NCBI GenBank assembly: GCA_029593505.1 | Contig: JAKTNI010000001.1 | Coordinates: 186,001 to 250,000 of the forward strand | DNA: 64,000 nt | Direction of reading: 5' to 3' | From: Streptococcus suis | Lineage (GTDB): Bacteria > Bacillota > Bacilli > Lactobacillales > Streptococcaceae | Shown: piece after piece, positions 1 through 9,947 of the stretch | Numbering within the stretch: position 1 is the first letter of the stretch | Layout of the letters: each line of letters starts with the position of its first letter | Program-made: the position numbers and the translations under genes | The notes under the pieces: generated by a model | Database searches by the model: none | What the model was told of the DNA's origin: nothing | Seen by the model: the letters and a program-made list of their open reading frames with translations, nothing else

Positions 1-866
1 TGACTGGACTTGTTGTGATTGTATTGCCGACTTTGGTAACAACTGTCTCAGATTTGGTGTCTGTTAGTAGCACAGCTATTCCAAAATCAGTCACTGCTTT
101 AACCTCATTTTTGGAAAGCAATGGTCTTTTGTCTGGTAAAATTGGTAACCAAATCACTGGATTATTGGATCAATTAAAGAATTTGACCTTTCTATCTAAT
201 CTAGTTAGTCCAGTTTTGTCTGGTCTAGTTTCAAATGTGACAGGTATTTTCTCTAACACCATGACTTTGTTGATGGCATTTTTCTTTACTTTAGCTATTC
301 TAGGAAGTAAAGAACATCTTCAGTCTATGACTAGTAAATTGTTGCGAGCGACATTGCCAGAAAAGGCAGTGAGAGTGGTGGCGTATATTGGAGAGGTTGT
401 TGTAGATACTTATGATAAATTTTTGATGAGTCAGATTGTTGAAGCAGTCATCATAGGTACTCTTGTCTTTGTTAGTTATTCTTTGTCTGGTATTCCTTAT
501 GCGAGTATGGCAGGAATTTTAGCAGGAGTTTTATCATTTGTTCCTTATATCGGTCCTCTTACAGCCTGCTTTATTAGTGCTTTGTTTGTCGCTGTTCAGA
601 ATCCTCTTTTGGCTTTGTGGTCGATTGTTCTTTTCCAAATCATTCAAATCATTGAAGGAAATGTTATTTATCCTCGTGTAGTGGGACAGTCAGTAGGTTT
701 GCCAACTTTATTTACGTTAGCAGCAGCACTTATCGGTGGTAATTTACTTGGTCTGCTTGGTATGGTCTTCTTTACGCCTATCTTTGCGGTGGTCTATCGC
801 CTAGTGAGGGAATGGGTAGTAAGTCGACTGAAAACTCAAAATGAAATAGTGAGCAATAAGAATTAG
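1..866 (+). CDS. AI-2E family transporter (PF01594-type permease), 5' truncated by window
   Basis: The reading frame is open from the first bases of the window, so the true start lies upstream; only the last 287 or so codons are visible. The visible part holds several hydrophobic segments, including a block of four close-packed helices near the C-terminus with the sequence SFVPYIGPL followed by an EGNVIYP motif. These are typical of the AI-2E/PerM permease family. Members are multi-pass membrane proteins proposed to export or exchange small solutes; the substrate cannot be told from sequence. The frame ends with a basic cytoplasmic tail and is followed directly by a terminator, so it is the last gene of its transcript. 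Confidence 0.85.
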   Translation, partial: TGLVVIVLPTLVTTVSDLVSVSSTAIPKSVTALTSFLESNGLLSGKIGNQITGLLDQLKNLTFLSNLVSPVLSGLVSNVTGIFSNTMTLLMAFFFTLAILGSKEHLQSMTSKLLRATLPEKAVRVVAYIGEVVVDTYDKFLMSQIVEAVIIGTLVFVSYSLSGIPYASMAGILAGVLSFVPYIGPLTACFISALFVAVQNPLLALWSIVLFQIIQIIEGNVIYPRVVGQSVGLPTLFTLAAALIGGNLLGLLGMVFFTPIFAVVYRLVREWVVSRLKTQNEIVSNKN

Positions 867-900
867 GAAAGCAAGTTCTCCTCTTGCTTTCTTTTAATTT
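867..900 (+). terminator. Rho-independent terminator after the AI-2E permease
   Basis: GAAAGCAAG (867-875) pairs with CTTGCTTTC (883-891) around a 7-nt loop and is followed by TTTTAATTTT. It begins immediately after the stop codon and separates the permease from nrdR. Confidence 0.85.
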
Positions 901-911
901 TGTCTATTTTG

Positions 912-920
912 TGCTATACT
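912..920 (+). promoter_or_regulatory. Extended -10 promoter for nrdR operon
   Basis: TGCTATACT (extended -10, TGnTATAnT) lies 32 bases upstream of the nrdR start with no strong -35 box, as is common in streptococci. No clear pair of NrdR boxes was found in this short leader. Confidence 0.55.
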
Positions 921-951
921 GAAGTAATAAAGTGTATGTAGGAGTGAGAGT

Positions 952-1443
952 ATGCGTTGTCCAAAATGTCAGAGTTTGAAATCAAGTGTTATTGACAGTC
1001 GTCAAGCTGAAGATGGCAATACCATTCGTCGTCGTCGATCCTGTGACCAATGCGGTCAGCGTTTTACTACTTACGAACGTGTGGAAGAAAAAACACTAGT
1101 GGTTGTCAAAAAGGATGGAACAAGGGAACAATTTTCCAGAGAAAAAATTTTTAATGGCATCATTCGTTCTGCTCAAAAACGTCCCGTTTCGACAGGAGAC
1201 ATTGATGAGATTGTGAACAGAATTGAACAGAAGATTCGCATTCAAAGTGATAGTGAGGTTGAATCGGATGTGATTGGTAATCTTGTCATGGAAGAGTTGG
1301 CTGAATTAGATGAAATTACTTATGTTCGGTTTGCCTCTGTTTATCGTTCTTTTAAGGATGTGGAGGAGTTGGAAAATCTACTGAAACAGATGATTTCAAA
1401 AGGTAGTAAGGTAAAGTCAGGTTTGAAGCATGAAGCCGAGTGA
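952..1443 (+). CDS. nrdR: Transcriptional repressor NrdR
   Basis: NrdR is the nucleotide-sensing repressor of ribonucleotide reductase operons. The 163-residue protein has the expected N-terminal zinc ribbon, CPKC (residues 3-6) and CDQC (31-34), with the RRRR basic patch between them. An ATP-cone domain follows (about 49-139, starting [16 protein letters not shown]). Length and domain order match the family. It starts at ATG after GGAGTGAG and overlaps dnaB by 14 bases, so it is the first gene of the nrdR-dnaB-dnaI operon, the arrangement usual in Bacillales and streptococci. Confidence 0.97.
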   Translation: MRCPKCQSLKSSVIDSRQAEDGNTIRRRRSCDQCGQRFTTYERVEEKTLVVVKKDGTREQFSREKIFNGIIRSAQKRPVSTGDIDEIVNRIEQKIRIQSDSEVESDVIGNLVMEELAELDEITYVRFASVYRSFKDVEELENLLKQMISKGSKVKSGLKHEAE

Positions 1444-2581
1444 TGTATTTGTATATATTAAAACAAGCCCCTTTATACCAGATATGATTAGTCTTAGTCA
1501 ATGTTATCAGCCAATTATTGGAGTGGATGCTTTGGCTATCTACTATCATTTGTATAGCTTTGTTGATGGAGGACAAGGGCGATATAAATGGACCAGTATT
1601 CTCAATCACATGTCTATTGGTATGAATCGTTTGACGGAAGCGTTAGATCGACTAACTGCTATGGAACTCTTGCAAATATATCAATATGAGGACTGTTTCG
1701 GACTAGCTCTTCAGGAACCATTGACAGTGCAGAAGTTTTTGGCAAAACCTTTGTATAAAAATTTGTTAATGAAAAAAATTGGGGAGACAACAGTTGACTC
1801 CCTCATGATTTCCATAAAACAAAAAGAACAGAATATTTCTAAAACTTTTTCAGAAGTATTTACCTATGATGGACAGCCTAAAATTGTTTTTGAAAGACAG
1901 ACGGAGTTTGATTGGTCAGCGTTTAAAGCAATGATGGCTAAGGATCAATTATTTTTCCAAGACGAATCTGAGGATATTATTGGTCTTAGTCATATAGCGG
2001 AACAAGCAGGTTGGACATGGATTGAAACTTACCGTCAGGCGAAAGCAACAGCTATTGGACATACAATCTCCATCAAACGACTTCAACAGAGTCGACAAGC
2101 TTCATCTTCAGACATAAGCGATTTAACAGTTCAAGAACGAGCTGTTGTCAGTGAAGCAAAAACCAAATCTAGTCTAGCCTTTTTAACAATTCTTAAAGAT
2201 CGCCGTAAAGCAGCGGTAACAATGAGCGAACGGAACTGTTTATCTGATTTAGCCAATCTAGGTTTGCTAGATGAAGTCATCAATGTTGTTGTTTTATACA
2301 CTTTTAATAAAGTGGATTCAGCAAATTTGAATGAAAAGTATGCTCTAAAGTTAGGGAATGATTTTTCGTATAGAGGAATTTCTAATGCAGAGGCAGCAGT
2401 TCTCTATCTGCGAGAATTGAAATCTCCTCAAACGGTAAGTAAGACGAAACAAGTACCAAAAACAAATGTTCCTGCGTGGAGTAAAGAGGAAGTTCAACAA
2501 GAACAAACACAAGAAGGACAAGCAAAACTAGCTGCTCTGTATCGTGAATTAGAAGAAATGGAAATGAAAGGAGAAGGCTGA
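1430..2581 (+). CDS. dnaB: Replication initiation and membrane attachment protein DnaB
   Basis: This is the Firmicute DnaB (not the replicative helicase, which is DnaC in these bacteria). It works with DnaD and DnaI to load the replicative helicase at oriC and at restarting forks. The 383-residue protein shows the N-terminal winged-helix-type region ([22 protein letters not shown]) and, at about 240-330, the DnaD/DnaB C-terminal fold ending in [15 protein letters not shown] charged linker follows ([10 protein letters not shown]). It overlaps nrdR upstream and shares a single base with the dnaI start codon downstream, implying translational coupling. Confidence 0.93.
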   Translation: MKPSDVFVYIKTSPFIPDMISLSQCYQPIIGVDALAIYYHLYSFVDGGQGRYKWTSILNHMSIGMNRLTEALDRLTAMELLQIYQYEDCFGLALQEPLTVQKFLAKPLYKNLLMKKIGETTVDSLMISIKQKEQNISKTFSEVFTYDGQPKIVFERQTEFDWSAFKAMMAKDQLFFQDESEDIIGLSHIAEQAGWTWIETYRQAKATAIGHTISIKRLQQSRQASSSDISDLTVQERAVVSEAKTKSSLAFLTILKDRRKAAVTMSERNCLSDLANLGLLDEVINVVVLYTFNKVDSANLNEKYALKLGNDFSYRGISNAEAAVLYLRELKSPQTVSKTKQVPKTNVPAWSKEEVQQEQTQEGQAKLAALYRELEEMEMKGEG

Positions 2582-3480
2582 TGAAATCCGTTAAAGATAA
2601 GTTGCCACAGGAAAATCGCCCTACTACCAAGTCCTATCAAGATCTTTATGAAGAAATTGTTAGCGATGTAGAAGTTGCTGAATTTATTCAAAAAAAAGGG
2701 CTGACAAAAGAAGAGATTACCTTATCCCTCTCCAAATTTTTAGAATATATTAGCCAGCGAGAGCAGTTTCTTCAACAATCAGAAACCTATATGGCAAAAG
2801 GCTATCAACCTGTTCTCATCATGAATGAAGGCTATGCAGATGTCTCGTACCTCGAAACAGAAGAATTGGTTGAATATCGTCGTTTAGAAGCAATTAAAGA
2901 CCGTATCCAGCTTATCAATATGCCAGCGAATTTAAAAAATGTGACGGTTGCCGATATTGATAAGAATGATGAGAATCGTGTGGAAGTCATGTTGGCTATT
3001 GCAGATTTTGTGAAGCATTTTGAAGAGAAACCCAAAGGTCTGTATATTTACGGGAATTTTGGGATTGGCAAGAGTTATCTCATGGCTTATCTAGCAAATT
3101 TGTTGTCTAAAACGTATCTCCAGTCTACTGTTATGATTCATTATCCAACGTTTGTAGTGGATATAAAGAATGCTATTAAAGATAGCTCTGTAAAAGATCG
3201 AATTGATGAAATAAAGCAAGCACAAGTATTGGTATTAGATGATATTGGAGCGGAGCAGCATAGCCCTTGGGTACGTGATGATGTGTTGCAAGTGATTCTC
3301 CAGTATCGAATGCAAGAAAATCTCCCAACTTTCTTTACTTCTAATTTCTCTTTAGAAGATTTGGAACGGCATTTTGCTTCTGGTAAGTCAGGAGATGAAA
3401 CTTGGCAGGCAAAACGCGTTATGGAGAGGATTCGTTATCTAGCTAGAGATTTGCATTTGAAAGGAGTTAATCGCCGATGA
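2581..3480 (+). CDS. dnaI: Primosomal protein DnaI (helicase loader)
   Basis: DnaI is the AAA+ loader that places the hexameric replicative helicase on DNA. The 299-residue protein has the N-terminal DnaI domain (about 1-100). It is followed by an ATPase domain with Walker A GNFGIGKSY near residue 157, Walker B LVLDDIGAE near 218, and a DnaC/IstB-like C-terminus. The start codon overlaps the last base of dnaB, and the stop overlaps the next gene by four bases. Length and motif order match streptococcal DnaI. Confidence 0.95.
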   Translation: MKSVKDKLPQENRPTTKSYQDLYEEIVSDVEVAEFIQKKGLTKEEITLSLSKFLEYISQREQFLQQSETYMAKGYQPVLIMNEGYADVSYLETEELVEYRRLEAIKDRIQLINMPANLKNVTVADIDKNDENRVEVMLAIADFVKHFEEKPKGLYIYGNFGIGKSYLMAYLANLLSKTYLQSTVMIHYPTFVVDIKNAIKDSSVKDRIDEIKQAQVLVLDDIGAEQHSPWVRDDVLQVILQYRMQENLPTFFTSNFSLEDLERHFASGKSGDETWQAKRVMERIRYLARDLHLKGVNRR

Positions 3481-4190
3481 ATGAAACGATTGATTTGATG
3501 CTAGCTCATAGTTCGGTTCGTCGTTTTACGGATGAGCCTATTGAGCCAGAACATCTGGAAGGCATTATTACCGCAGGAAGAGCCGCGTCTAGTTGGAAAA
3601 ATTTCCAATCTTATTCGATTATTGTGGTTCAATCAGATAGTAACAAACAGGCTCTTTATGACCTAGTACCTCAGCCAGCTATTTTGCAGGCACAGGCTAT
3701 TCTTGTGTTTGTTGGTGACCATAATCGTGCTAGTAAGGCAGCGCAATTGCATGGAAAAAATTTTGATGCTAAAGGAGTTGAGAATCTCTTAATTTCGTCA
3801 GTAGATGCTGCTTTGGCTGGGCAGAACACTCTCCTAGCTGCTGAAAGTTTAGGATATGGGGGAGTATTTATTGGCATGATTCGCCATCAGGCTTTGAAAA
3901 TGGCAGATCTGTTTAACTTGCCAGATTATACCTATCCAATTTTCTGCATTGCTATTGGCAAGCCAGCTCAATGTCATCCTGTTAAACCACGATTAGCAAG
4001 TGATAGCATTGTGTTTCAAGAAGAATATGTAGAGCAAGGTGTAGATGTTGTTGTTGCCTATGATCAGGTGCAGACAGATTACGCAGGAGATCGTCAGACA
4101 GAAAAATGGTCTGAACGAATGGTTGCTCAATTTTCCCAACCGGAACAGCCAGAGACAAAGGCTGTATTAGAAAAAAATAAATTATTGTAA
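3477..4190 (+). CDS. NADPH-dependent oxidoreductase, nitroreductase family (FRP/NfsA group)
   Basis: This is a flavin-dependent nitroreductase of the NfsA/flavin-reductase-P group, which reduces nitro-aromatics, quinones or flavins with NADPH. The 237-residue protein opens with the family's helix-strand [12 protein letters not shown], has the FMN-contacting [10 protein letters not shown] segment, and contains [11 protein letters not shown] near residue 127. An acidic C-terminal half carries the dimer-swapping helix. It overlaps dnaI by four bases, so it is probably expressed as the last gene of the nrdR-dnaB-dnaI transcript. The physiological substrate cannot be inferred. Confidence 0.85.
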   Translation: MNETIDLMLAHSSVRRFTDEPIEPEHLEGIITAGRAASSWKNFQSYSIIVVQSDSNKQALYDLVPQPAILQAQAILVFVGDHNRASKAAQLHGKNFDAKGVENLLISSVDAALAGQNTLLAAESLGYGGVFIGMIRHQALKMADLFNLPDYTYPIFCIAIGKPAQCHPVKPRLASDSIVFQEEYVEQGVDVVVAYDQVQTDYAGDRQTEKWSERMVAQFSQPEQPETKAVLEKNKLL

Positions 4191-4207
4191 TTAGAAGAGG
4201 AGGAGCT

Positions 4208-5518
4208 ATGGCTCTACCGACTATTGCCATTGTTGGACGTCCTAACGTTGGTAAATCAACATTATTTAACCGTATTGCAGGTGAACGCATTTCCATAGTT
4301 GAAGATGTAGAGGGGGTAACCCGCGATCGTATTTATGCGACAGCAGAATGGCTGAATCGTAGATTTTCTTTGATTGATACTGGTGGTATCGACGATGTGG
4401 ATGCTCCTTTTATGGAGCAAATCAAGCATCAAGCAGAAATTGCTATGGATGAAGCAGATGTCATTGTCTTTGTTGTTTCTGGAAAAGAAGGTGTGACAGA
4501 TGCTGATGAGTATGTTTCTCGAATCCTGTATAAAACCAATAAGCCGGTTATTCTGGTCGTCAATAAAGTTGACAATCCAGAAATGAGAAATGATATTTAC
4601 GATTTCTATTCGCTGGGTCTAGGCGATCCATATCCTGTATCATCTGTTCATGGTATTGGTACGGGTGATGTATTAGATGCTATTATCGATAATCTACCAA
4701 CTCAAGAAGTAGAGGAAAATCCAGATATTATCAAATTCAGCTTAATCGGACGTCCGAATGTTGGTAAATCAAGTTTGATTAACGCTATTTTAGGAGAGGA
4801 ACGTGTGATTGCTTCTCCTGTTGCAGGAACGACTAGGGATGCGATTGATACGCATTTTACAGATCCTGAAGGGCAAGAATTCACGATGATTGATACTGCG
4901 GGGATGCGTAAATCCGGTAAAATCTATGAGAATACAGAGAAGTACTCGGTTATGCGTGCCATGCGTGCTATTGAGCGTTCAGATGTCATTTTAATGGTTA
5001 TCAACGCAGAAGAAGGCATCCGTGAATACGATAAGAGAATAGCAGGTTTTGCTCACGAAGCAGGAAAAGGGATGATTATTGTTGTTAATAAGTGGGATAC
5101 ACTTGAGAAAGATAATCATACGATGAAGCAATGGGAAGATGATATTCGGGATCAGTTCCAATACCTGTCTTATGCTCCGATTATCTTTGTATCAGCTCTT
5201 ACTAAGCAACGCTTACACAAGTTGCCAGAGATGATTAAAGCAATCAGTGAAAGTCAAAATACCCGTATTCCGTCAGCTGTTCTTAACGATGTTATCATGG
5301 ACGCGATTGCCATCAATCCAACTCCAACAGATAAAGGCAAACGATTGAAAATCTTTTATGCTACGCAAGTGGCTACAAAACCGCCGACATTTGTGGTCTT
5401 TGTCAACGAAGAAGAACTGATGCACTTTTCTTATATGCGTTTCTTGGAAAATCAAATTCGGAAAGCTTTTGTATTTGAAGGAACGCCGATTCACCTGATT
5501 GCACGAAAACGGAAGTAA
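4208..5518 (+). CDS. der: Ribosome biogenesis GTPase Der (EngA)
   Basis: Der is an essential GTPase with two tandem G domains, needed for 50S subunit assembly. The first P-loop is GRPNVGKST (residues 9-17), with DTGG as G3. The second is GRPNVGKSS (about 180), with DTAG as G3. NKVD and NKWD are the G4 motifs, and a KH-like C-terminal domain ends in the basic ARKRK. Its 436 residues match the family. The start is set by AGAGGAGGAGCT immediately upstream, and a terminator follows the stop codon. Confidence 0.97.
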   Translation: MALPTIAIVGRPNVGKSTLFNRIAGERISIVEDVEGVTRDRIYATAEWLNRRFSLIDTGGIDDVDAPFMEQIKHQAEIAMDEADVIVFVVSGKEGVTDADEYVSRILYKTNKPVILVVNKVDNPEMRNDIYDFYSLGLGDPYPVSSVHGIGTGDVLDAIIDNLPTQEVEENPDIIKFSLIGRPNVGKSSLINAILGEERVIASPVAGTTRDAIDTHFTDPEGQEFTMIDTAGMRKSGKIYENTEKYSVMRAMRAIERSDVILMVINAEEGIREYDKRIAGFAHEAGKGMIIVVNKWDTLEKDNHTMKQWEDDIRDQFQYLSYAPIIFVSALTKQRLHKLPEMIKAISESQNTRIPSAVLNDVIMDAIAINPTPTDKGKRLKIFYATQVATKPPTFVVFVNEEELMHFSYMRFLENQIRKAFVFEGTPIHLIARKRK

Positions 5519-5520
5519 AC

Positions 5521-5546
5521 AAAAAAAGAGGGGAACCTCTTTTTCT
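5521..5546 (+). terminator. Terminator after der
   Basis: AAAAAGAGG and CCTCTTTTT form a 9-bp stem around a short loop directly after the der stop codon, ending in a T run. Confidence 0.8.
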
Positions 5547-5571
5547 GTAATTTGATTAAGGGGGGACGACT

Positions 5572-5900
5572 ATGGTAGAAATTCCATTTTTAAGATCAAT
5601 GCTTATTTTTCTTTCTGTTTTAGCTTTTCATTTTATTGATTATGAAGATAGTAAGTACAAGCCGTTCGGTGTCCGCTATTGAATTAGTTTAGTGGTTTGT
5701 ATTTGGATCAATTGTGTGACCTTCATTTCTTATTTTATCGTCTGTGTAGGTGGCTCTATTATGGTTTACAACAAGTTGGAGCAGATGTTGGTATGGATTT
5801 TTTTGTATTGGGCATAGCTCTTGGTTTAACATTTCTATCATGGAAATCTATCAAAATTTTAATCAGGCGAACCAAGTACTATCGGAGACTTAGAAAGTAG
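5572..5900 (+). pseudogene. Decayed small membrane-protein gene (nonsense and frameshift)
   Basis: After a GGGGGAC site an ATG at 5572 opens a 36-codon frame with one hydrophobic helix, ending at TGA (5680-5682). The same frame then continues with two strongly hydrophobic stretches up to TAG at 5815-5817. A second frame (5697-5900) encodes a convincing C-terminal part: a hydrophobic helix with GMDFFVLGIALGLTF, then a basic tail rich in R and K. Together these look like one small three- to four-helix membrane protein broken by a stop codon and a frameshift around 5770-5815. I do not recognise the family; independent short ORFs cannot be ruled out. Confidence 0.4.
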
Positions 5901-5948
5901 AGTTGAAAAGGACTTGATAGCGGAGTTTATTTTTGGCTATTTGTTAGG

Positions 5949-5976
5949 AACATCAGTTTATAAACTGATGTTTTTT
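5949..5976 (+). terminator. Palindromic terminator upstream of the SNF2 gene
   Basis: AACATCAGTTTA and TAAACTGATGTT (5949-5972) form a perfect 12-bp arm palindrome followed by TTTT. It closes the degenerate membrane-gene region. Confidence 0.7.
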
Positions 5977-6007
5977 ATATGCTGTATAAGAATTTCATGG
6001 GAAAATA

Positions 6008-6016
6008 TGCTATAAT
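6008..6016 (+). promoter_or_regulatory. Extended -10 promoter for the SNF2 helicase gene
   Basis: TGCTATAAT is a perfect extended -10 element 55 bases upstream of the start codon; no good -35 box is seen. Confidence 0.6.
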
Positions 6017-6071
6017 GAAAAGATAATCTTTGTATGTGTATGTCATGTAGGAAAATGAGAAAGGGGTTCAG

Positions 6072-9000
6072 ATGAGTCGGATGATGCCGGGACGGATTCG
6101 TCAAGAGGGAATTGAGCTTTATGAGTCAGGTCAGCTGACTGTTGTCCGTAAGGAAAACGCTAGACTAGAGTTAGAAATCGCTGGTGAACAGTTCATCTAT
6201 GCAGATGATGATAGTGTCTTAGAGTGTAGTTGTCAGTTGTTTCAACACAAAGGCTATTGCCAACATTTAGCTGCTACAGAATATTTCTTAAAAAACGATA
6301 CGTCTGGTAAGTCTATGAATCAATCGCTTAAAGAAGAGGAAGAGAGTCATAAGGAAACGGAGCAGCAAACGTATTTTGGTAGTTTGTTTTTAGATGAAGT
6401 AGTACGACCTATTCTGGACTGGGAAGTTCAATATCAATTAGCAGTAGAAGGAAATCTTCTTCCCTACGACCGTCAGATTGATTGGACCTTAAAGATTAGT
6501 CGTTTGCCTGATAAACGTTGGTATATCGTACGAGATATAGCTGCTTTTTTGCGCTTGGTCAAGATGAACGGTCATTACCAAATTGGTAAGAACTACTATG
6601 AGCAGATAGCCTATGAACAGTTTGATGAACCTAGTCAAGCATTGTTAGATTTTCTTTGGTCTATACTTCCTGAAAAAGCGAGTTTGGATTCAGATGTACT
6701 GGTTCATTTTGGTCGTCACTTTCGTTTGCCTCAAGCATACTTTGAAGAGGGACTAGAGTTGTTGGGAGAGCTGGAAAACTTTGAATTTTCCTACCAACAA
6801 CAGACTTTTCCATCTTTGGTAGTTTTACCTTTGACGGAGGAAGCAGCTCTCTATCATTGTGAGGTGGTTGTTCATACTCACCTGATTGAAATGCTGATTT
6901 ATGAAAAAGCAGTTCGCCCACTTTTTCACGGTCGTTATTTGTTGTGGGACGGTGTTATCTACAGTCTTACTCGGCAGCAAGAACGTCTCGTCCAGAGTTT
7001 ATCCAAGCTTGCGCTGATAGAAACTGGCTTAAGAAAGGTACAAGTACATTTTCAAGATCAAGATCGACTGGCACTCAGTTTAGCAGATTTGCGTACCATT
7101 GGAACGGTTACTGCACCAAAACGGTTTATCATTCATGATTTTAAACCTGAATTTTATATCCAAATGGAAAAACAGGGTGGCTTGAGTTTGAAATTGGTAT
7201 TAGATTTTGCAGGCCGGAAGGTATCAAGTGAAGCGGAACGCAGATCACTTCCTTTTGCTAGTCATTTCCAACACTTAGAGTTGGTTTATCAAGCTATTGC
7301 AAGAGCTGGTTTTCGTGGTACTTACTTAGCCCAGCGTCCTTCGCTTACTCAAGAGGAGCGATATCATTTTTTTCATAGGCAATTACCGATTTTACAAAAA
7401 ATAGGACAGGTGCATCTGACAGAGGAAGTTCAATCCTTGTTCGTGAATGTTACTTCCCAATTAGAGATTGTCCGAAATGGCTCACTTCTTGACATTTCTT
7501 TTGATCTTTCTGGAGTGGATCAACAAGAAATTAATCAAGTGATAGAATCGTTGTTTAATCAAGAGGATTACTACACTAGCTCAAGTGGAAAAGTTTTTGT
7601 TTTTGACCAAGAAACTAAGAGGATTAGTCAAACTCTGTTACGTTTACGTGCTAAAAAACAGAGATATGGTCATATTCAACTGCCTGCTTTGGCAGGTTAT
7701 CAATTGGCTCAATCGTTATCTGATCTAGAACAAGTGAGTTTTTCTAAGGAATTTAAAGAGATGGCTAAGCATTTAGCGAATCCAGATTATTTTCCGTTGC
7801 CTATGCTAGATATAAGAGCTACTCTTCGCAGTTACCAACAGACAGGCGTGAAGTGGTTATCTATGTTGGATACATATGGTTTTGGAGGTATTCTAGCAGA
7901 TGATATGGGTTTAGGAAAGACCTTGCAGACCATTGCTTTTTTATCAAGTCGTTTGACACAGGAGTCTCAGGTTTTAATTTTAGCTCCCTCTAGTTTGATA
8001 TATAATTGGAAGGATGAATGGAGTAAATTCGCTCCTGACGTGGATGTCGTTGTTGTTCATGGAAATAAAGAGCAAAGACAAGAAGTGATTATGGAACGTC
8101 ATCAAGTTATGATTACTTCTTATCAATTGTTTAGACAAGATAGTGCTTTGTATAAGAAAGAAACGATTGATTATCTGATTTTAGATGAGGCACAAGTGAT
8201 GAAAAATGCCCAATCCAAAATTGCTCAATTATTGAGAGAATTTGAGGTAGGAAATTGTTTTGCTTTATCCGGTACACCGATTGAAAATCACTTGGTTGAG
8301 TTATGGTCTATTTTTCAGATTGTATTGCCGGGTTTGTTACCATCTAAGCAGGAGTTTGGTAAGTTGACAACTAGAGAAATTGCTCGCATCATTCAACCGT
8401 TTGTACTGAGACGTCATAAAGAAGATGTACTGCAAGAGTTACCGGATTTGATTGAGGTAAATGTATTGAATGAATTAACAGCTGAACAAAAGGTACTTTA
8501 TTTGGCTCAACTTCAACAAATGCAGGAAAAATTGATGGATGCAGATGATCAGCAAATCAATCGGAGTAAGTTAGAAATTTTATCAGGTATTACACGTTTG
8601 CGTCAGATTTGTGACACTCCTAGTTTGTTTATGGATGATTTTCAAGGAGAAAGTGGAAAACTTACTAGTTTGATCGAGTTGTTGCTGCAATTAAAAGAGG
8701 GTGAACATAGAGTTTTGATTTTTTCCCAATTTAGAAAAATGTTAGATTACATTGCTGACCAACTAGAAAGCTTGGGAATGACCTTTTATACTTTAACTGG
8801 GTCAACACCAGCTACTCAACGCCAAAATATGACGCAAGCTTTCAATGCGGGAAGTCGGGATGCTTTTTTGATTTCTTTAAAAGCAGGAGGTGTAGGACTA
8901 AATTTAACGGGTGCGGATACGGTTATCTTAGTAGATCTTTGGTGGAATCCAGCAGTTGAAGCTCAGGCGATTAGTCGAGCTCATCGAATGGGACAAACTG

Positions 9001-9170
9001 AAAAAGTGGAGTGTTATCGCCTCATTACTCAAGGAACTATTGAAGAAAAAATTCAAGAATTACAGGAAAATAAAAAGGATCTTGTGAAGACGGTTCTGGA
9101 TGGCAATGAAAATCGAGCAAGCTTAACAGTTGAGGATATTCGTGATATATTAGGTATTGAAGCCACTTAA
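6072..9170 (+). CDS. SNF2-family DEAD/DEAH-box helicase with SWIM zinc finger
   Basis: This is a Swi2/Snf2-type double-stranded-DNA translocase, 1032 residues. Near residue 52 an N-terminal SWIM zinc finger is visible (CSCQ ... CQH). A long central region of the bacterial SNF2 N-terminal type follows, then the two RecA lobes: DDMGLGKT (Walker A, about 613), DEAQ (motif II, about 705), SGTPIENH (motif III), and the helicase C domain with SQFRKMLD and SRAHRMGQ (motif VI, about 970). Such proteins remodel protein-DNA or RNA polymerase complexes; the exact role in streptococci is not established. It has its own promoter and an AAGGGG ribosome binding site. Confidence 0.92.
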   Translation: MSRMMPGRIRQEGIELYESGQLTVVRKENARLELEIAGEQFIYADDDSVLECSCQLFQHKGYCQHLAATEYFLKNDTSGKSMNQSLKEEEESHKETEQQTYFGSLFLDEVVRPILDWEVQYQLAVEGNLLPYDRQIDWTLKISRLPDKRWYIVRDIAAFLRLVKMNGHYQIGKNYYEQIAYEQFDEPSQALLDFLWSILPEKASLDSDVLVHFGRHFRLPQAYFEEGLELLGELENFEFSYQQQTFPSLVVLPLTEEAALYHCEVVVHTHLIEMLIYEKAVRPLFHGRYLLWDGVIYSLTRQQERLVQSLSKLALIETGLRKVQVHFQDQDRLALSLADLRTIGTVTAPKRFIIHDFKPEFYIQMEKQGGLSLKLVLDFAGRKVSSEAERRSLPFASHFQHLELVYQAIARAGFRGTYLAQRPSLTQEERYHFFHRQLPILQKIGQVHLTEEVQSLFVNVTSQLEIVRNGSLLDISFDLSGVDQQEINQVIESLFNQEDYYTSSSGKVFVFDQETKRISQTLLRLRAKKQRYGHIQLPALAGYQLAQSLSDLEQVSFSKEFKEMAKHLANPDYFPLPMLDIRATLRSYQQTGVKWLSMLDTYGFGGILADDMGLGKTLQTIAFLSSRLTQESQVLILAPSSLIYNWKDEWSKFAPDVDVVVVHGNKEQRQEVIMERHQVMITSYQLFRQDSALYKKETIDYLILDEAQVMKNAQSKIAQLLREFEVGNCFALSGTPIENHLVELWSIFQIVLPGLLPSKQEFGKLTTREIARIIQPFVLRRHKEDVLQELPDLIEVNVLNELTAEQKVLYLAQLQQMQEKLMDADDQQINRSKLEILSGITRLRQICDTPSLFMDDFQGESGKLTSLIELLLQLKEGEHRVLIFSQFRKMLDYIADQLESLGMTFYTLTGSTPATQRQNMTQAFNAGSRDAFLISLKAGGVGLNLTGADTVILVDLWWNPAVEAQAISRAHRMGQTEKVECYRLITQGTIEEKIQELQENKKDLVKTVLDGNENRASLTVEDIRDILGIEAT

Positions 9171-9252
9171 ATACAGAATGCCCTCATTTCTTCCTTAGTG
9201 CTATACAAAAAAATGCTATAGCGCATGGAAGTAGAAAAAAAAGGTTGGATTA

Positions 9253-9261
9253 TGGTATAAT
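9253..9261 (+). promoter_or_regulatory. Extended -10 promoter upstream of the 220-aa gene and murC
   Basis: TGGTATAAT lies 23 bases upstream of the ATG at 9284. Together with GAAAGGA just before that ATG it defines the 5' end of the small operon with murC. Confidence 0.55.
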
Positions 9262-9283
9262 GATACGTTGAAAGGAAAGCCCT

Positions 9284-9946
9284 ATGATAAGACATGAAAA
9301 ACGATTTCCCCTAGTTGCAGATGATGAGGTACTAGTCGGAGAAAATCCGATTATGAGCTTGTATGATGAGAGTGATCTGATTAGCAATATTAAAGGTCCT
9401 TATCAGGAGAAGGAATTTACCTTGCCTACAAAGTCCGATAAAGTTGAGCAGTCCTATAAAGAAAGTCAGACAGAAGAAGGACTCTTACCTCCTCTTTTTG
9501 AGGCTACTCCTAGTCCATATTCTCGAAAAGATCGCTTTCAGACATACACTAAATCTAAATTTTCTCAAGTGAAGACCCAAGGACAATTGGCGCGTGAACA
9601 ATCAAAAGAAGATTTGAAGAAAAAACGTTCAGCACCTTATCTGAGAGATGAAAAACCAGTTCCTGCTAAGGTTACAGTTAAGCCTACTACAACACCAGTT
9701 GGTGAAACTAAAGCAAGGTCCTTAACTAATCTAGCAGATCGCTTACGCCAGACAAATTATATCTTAGCGGATATGCCTACGGTTTATTCTTTACAAAAAG
9801 AAAAGAGAGAACAAGAGCCACTTGTAAAGAAAAATTCCTATGATTTTTTAAGAAAAAGCCAAGTTTATAATTATCCTGAACGTAAAAGACAACTGGACCG
9901 TCGAGTGGCACAAGAGTTAAATTTGACACATATAGAAGAGGAATAA
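9284..9946 (+). CDS. Conserved-looking hypothetical protein upstream of murC
   Basis: The 220-residue product is soluble, very rich in K, E, Q and S, and predicted mostly disordered, with no signal peptide or membrane helix. An early segment is acidic. The middle is basic and proline-rich ([15 protein letters not shown]), and the C-terminal third ([21 protein letters not shown], then SYDFLRKS) is the only part that looks foldable. It is transcribed from its own promoter, and murC starts two bases after its stop codon, so the two are co-expressed. That context suggests a link to cell-envelope growth, but no domain is recognised and the function is unknown. Confidence 0.7.
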   Translation: MIRHEKRFPLVADDEVLVGENPIMSLYDESDLISNIKGPYQEKEFTLPTKSDKVEQSYKESQTEEGLLPPLFEATPSPYSRKDRFQTYTKSKFSQVKTQGQLAREQSKEDLKKKRSAPYLRDEKPVPAKVTVKPTTTPVGETKARSLTNLADRLRQTNYILADMPTVYSLQKEKREQEPLVKKNSYDFLRKSQVYNYPERKRQLDRRVAQELNLTHIEEE

Positions 9947-9947
9947 C

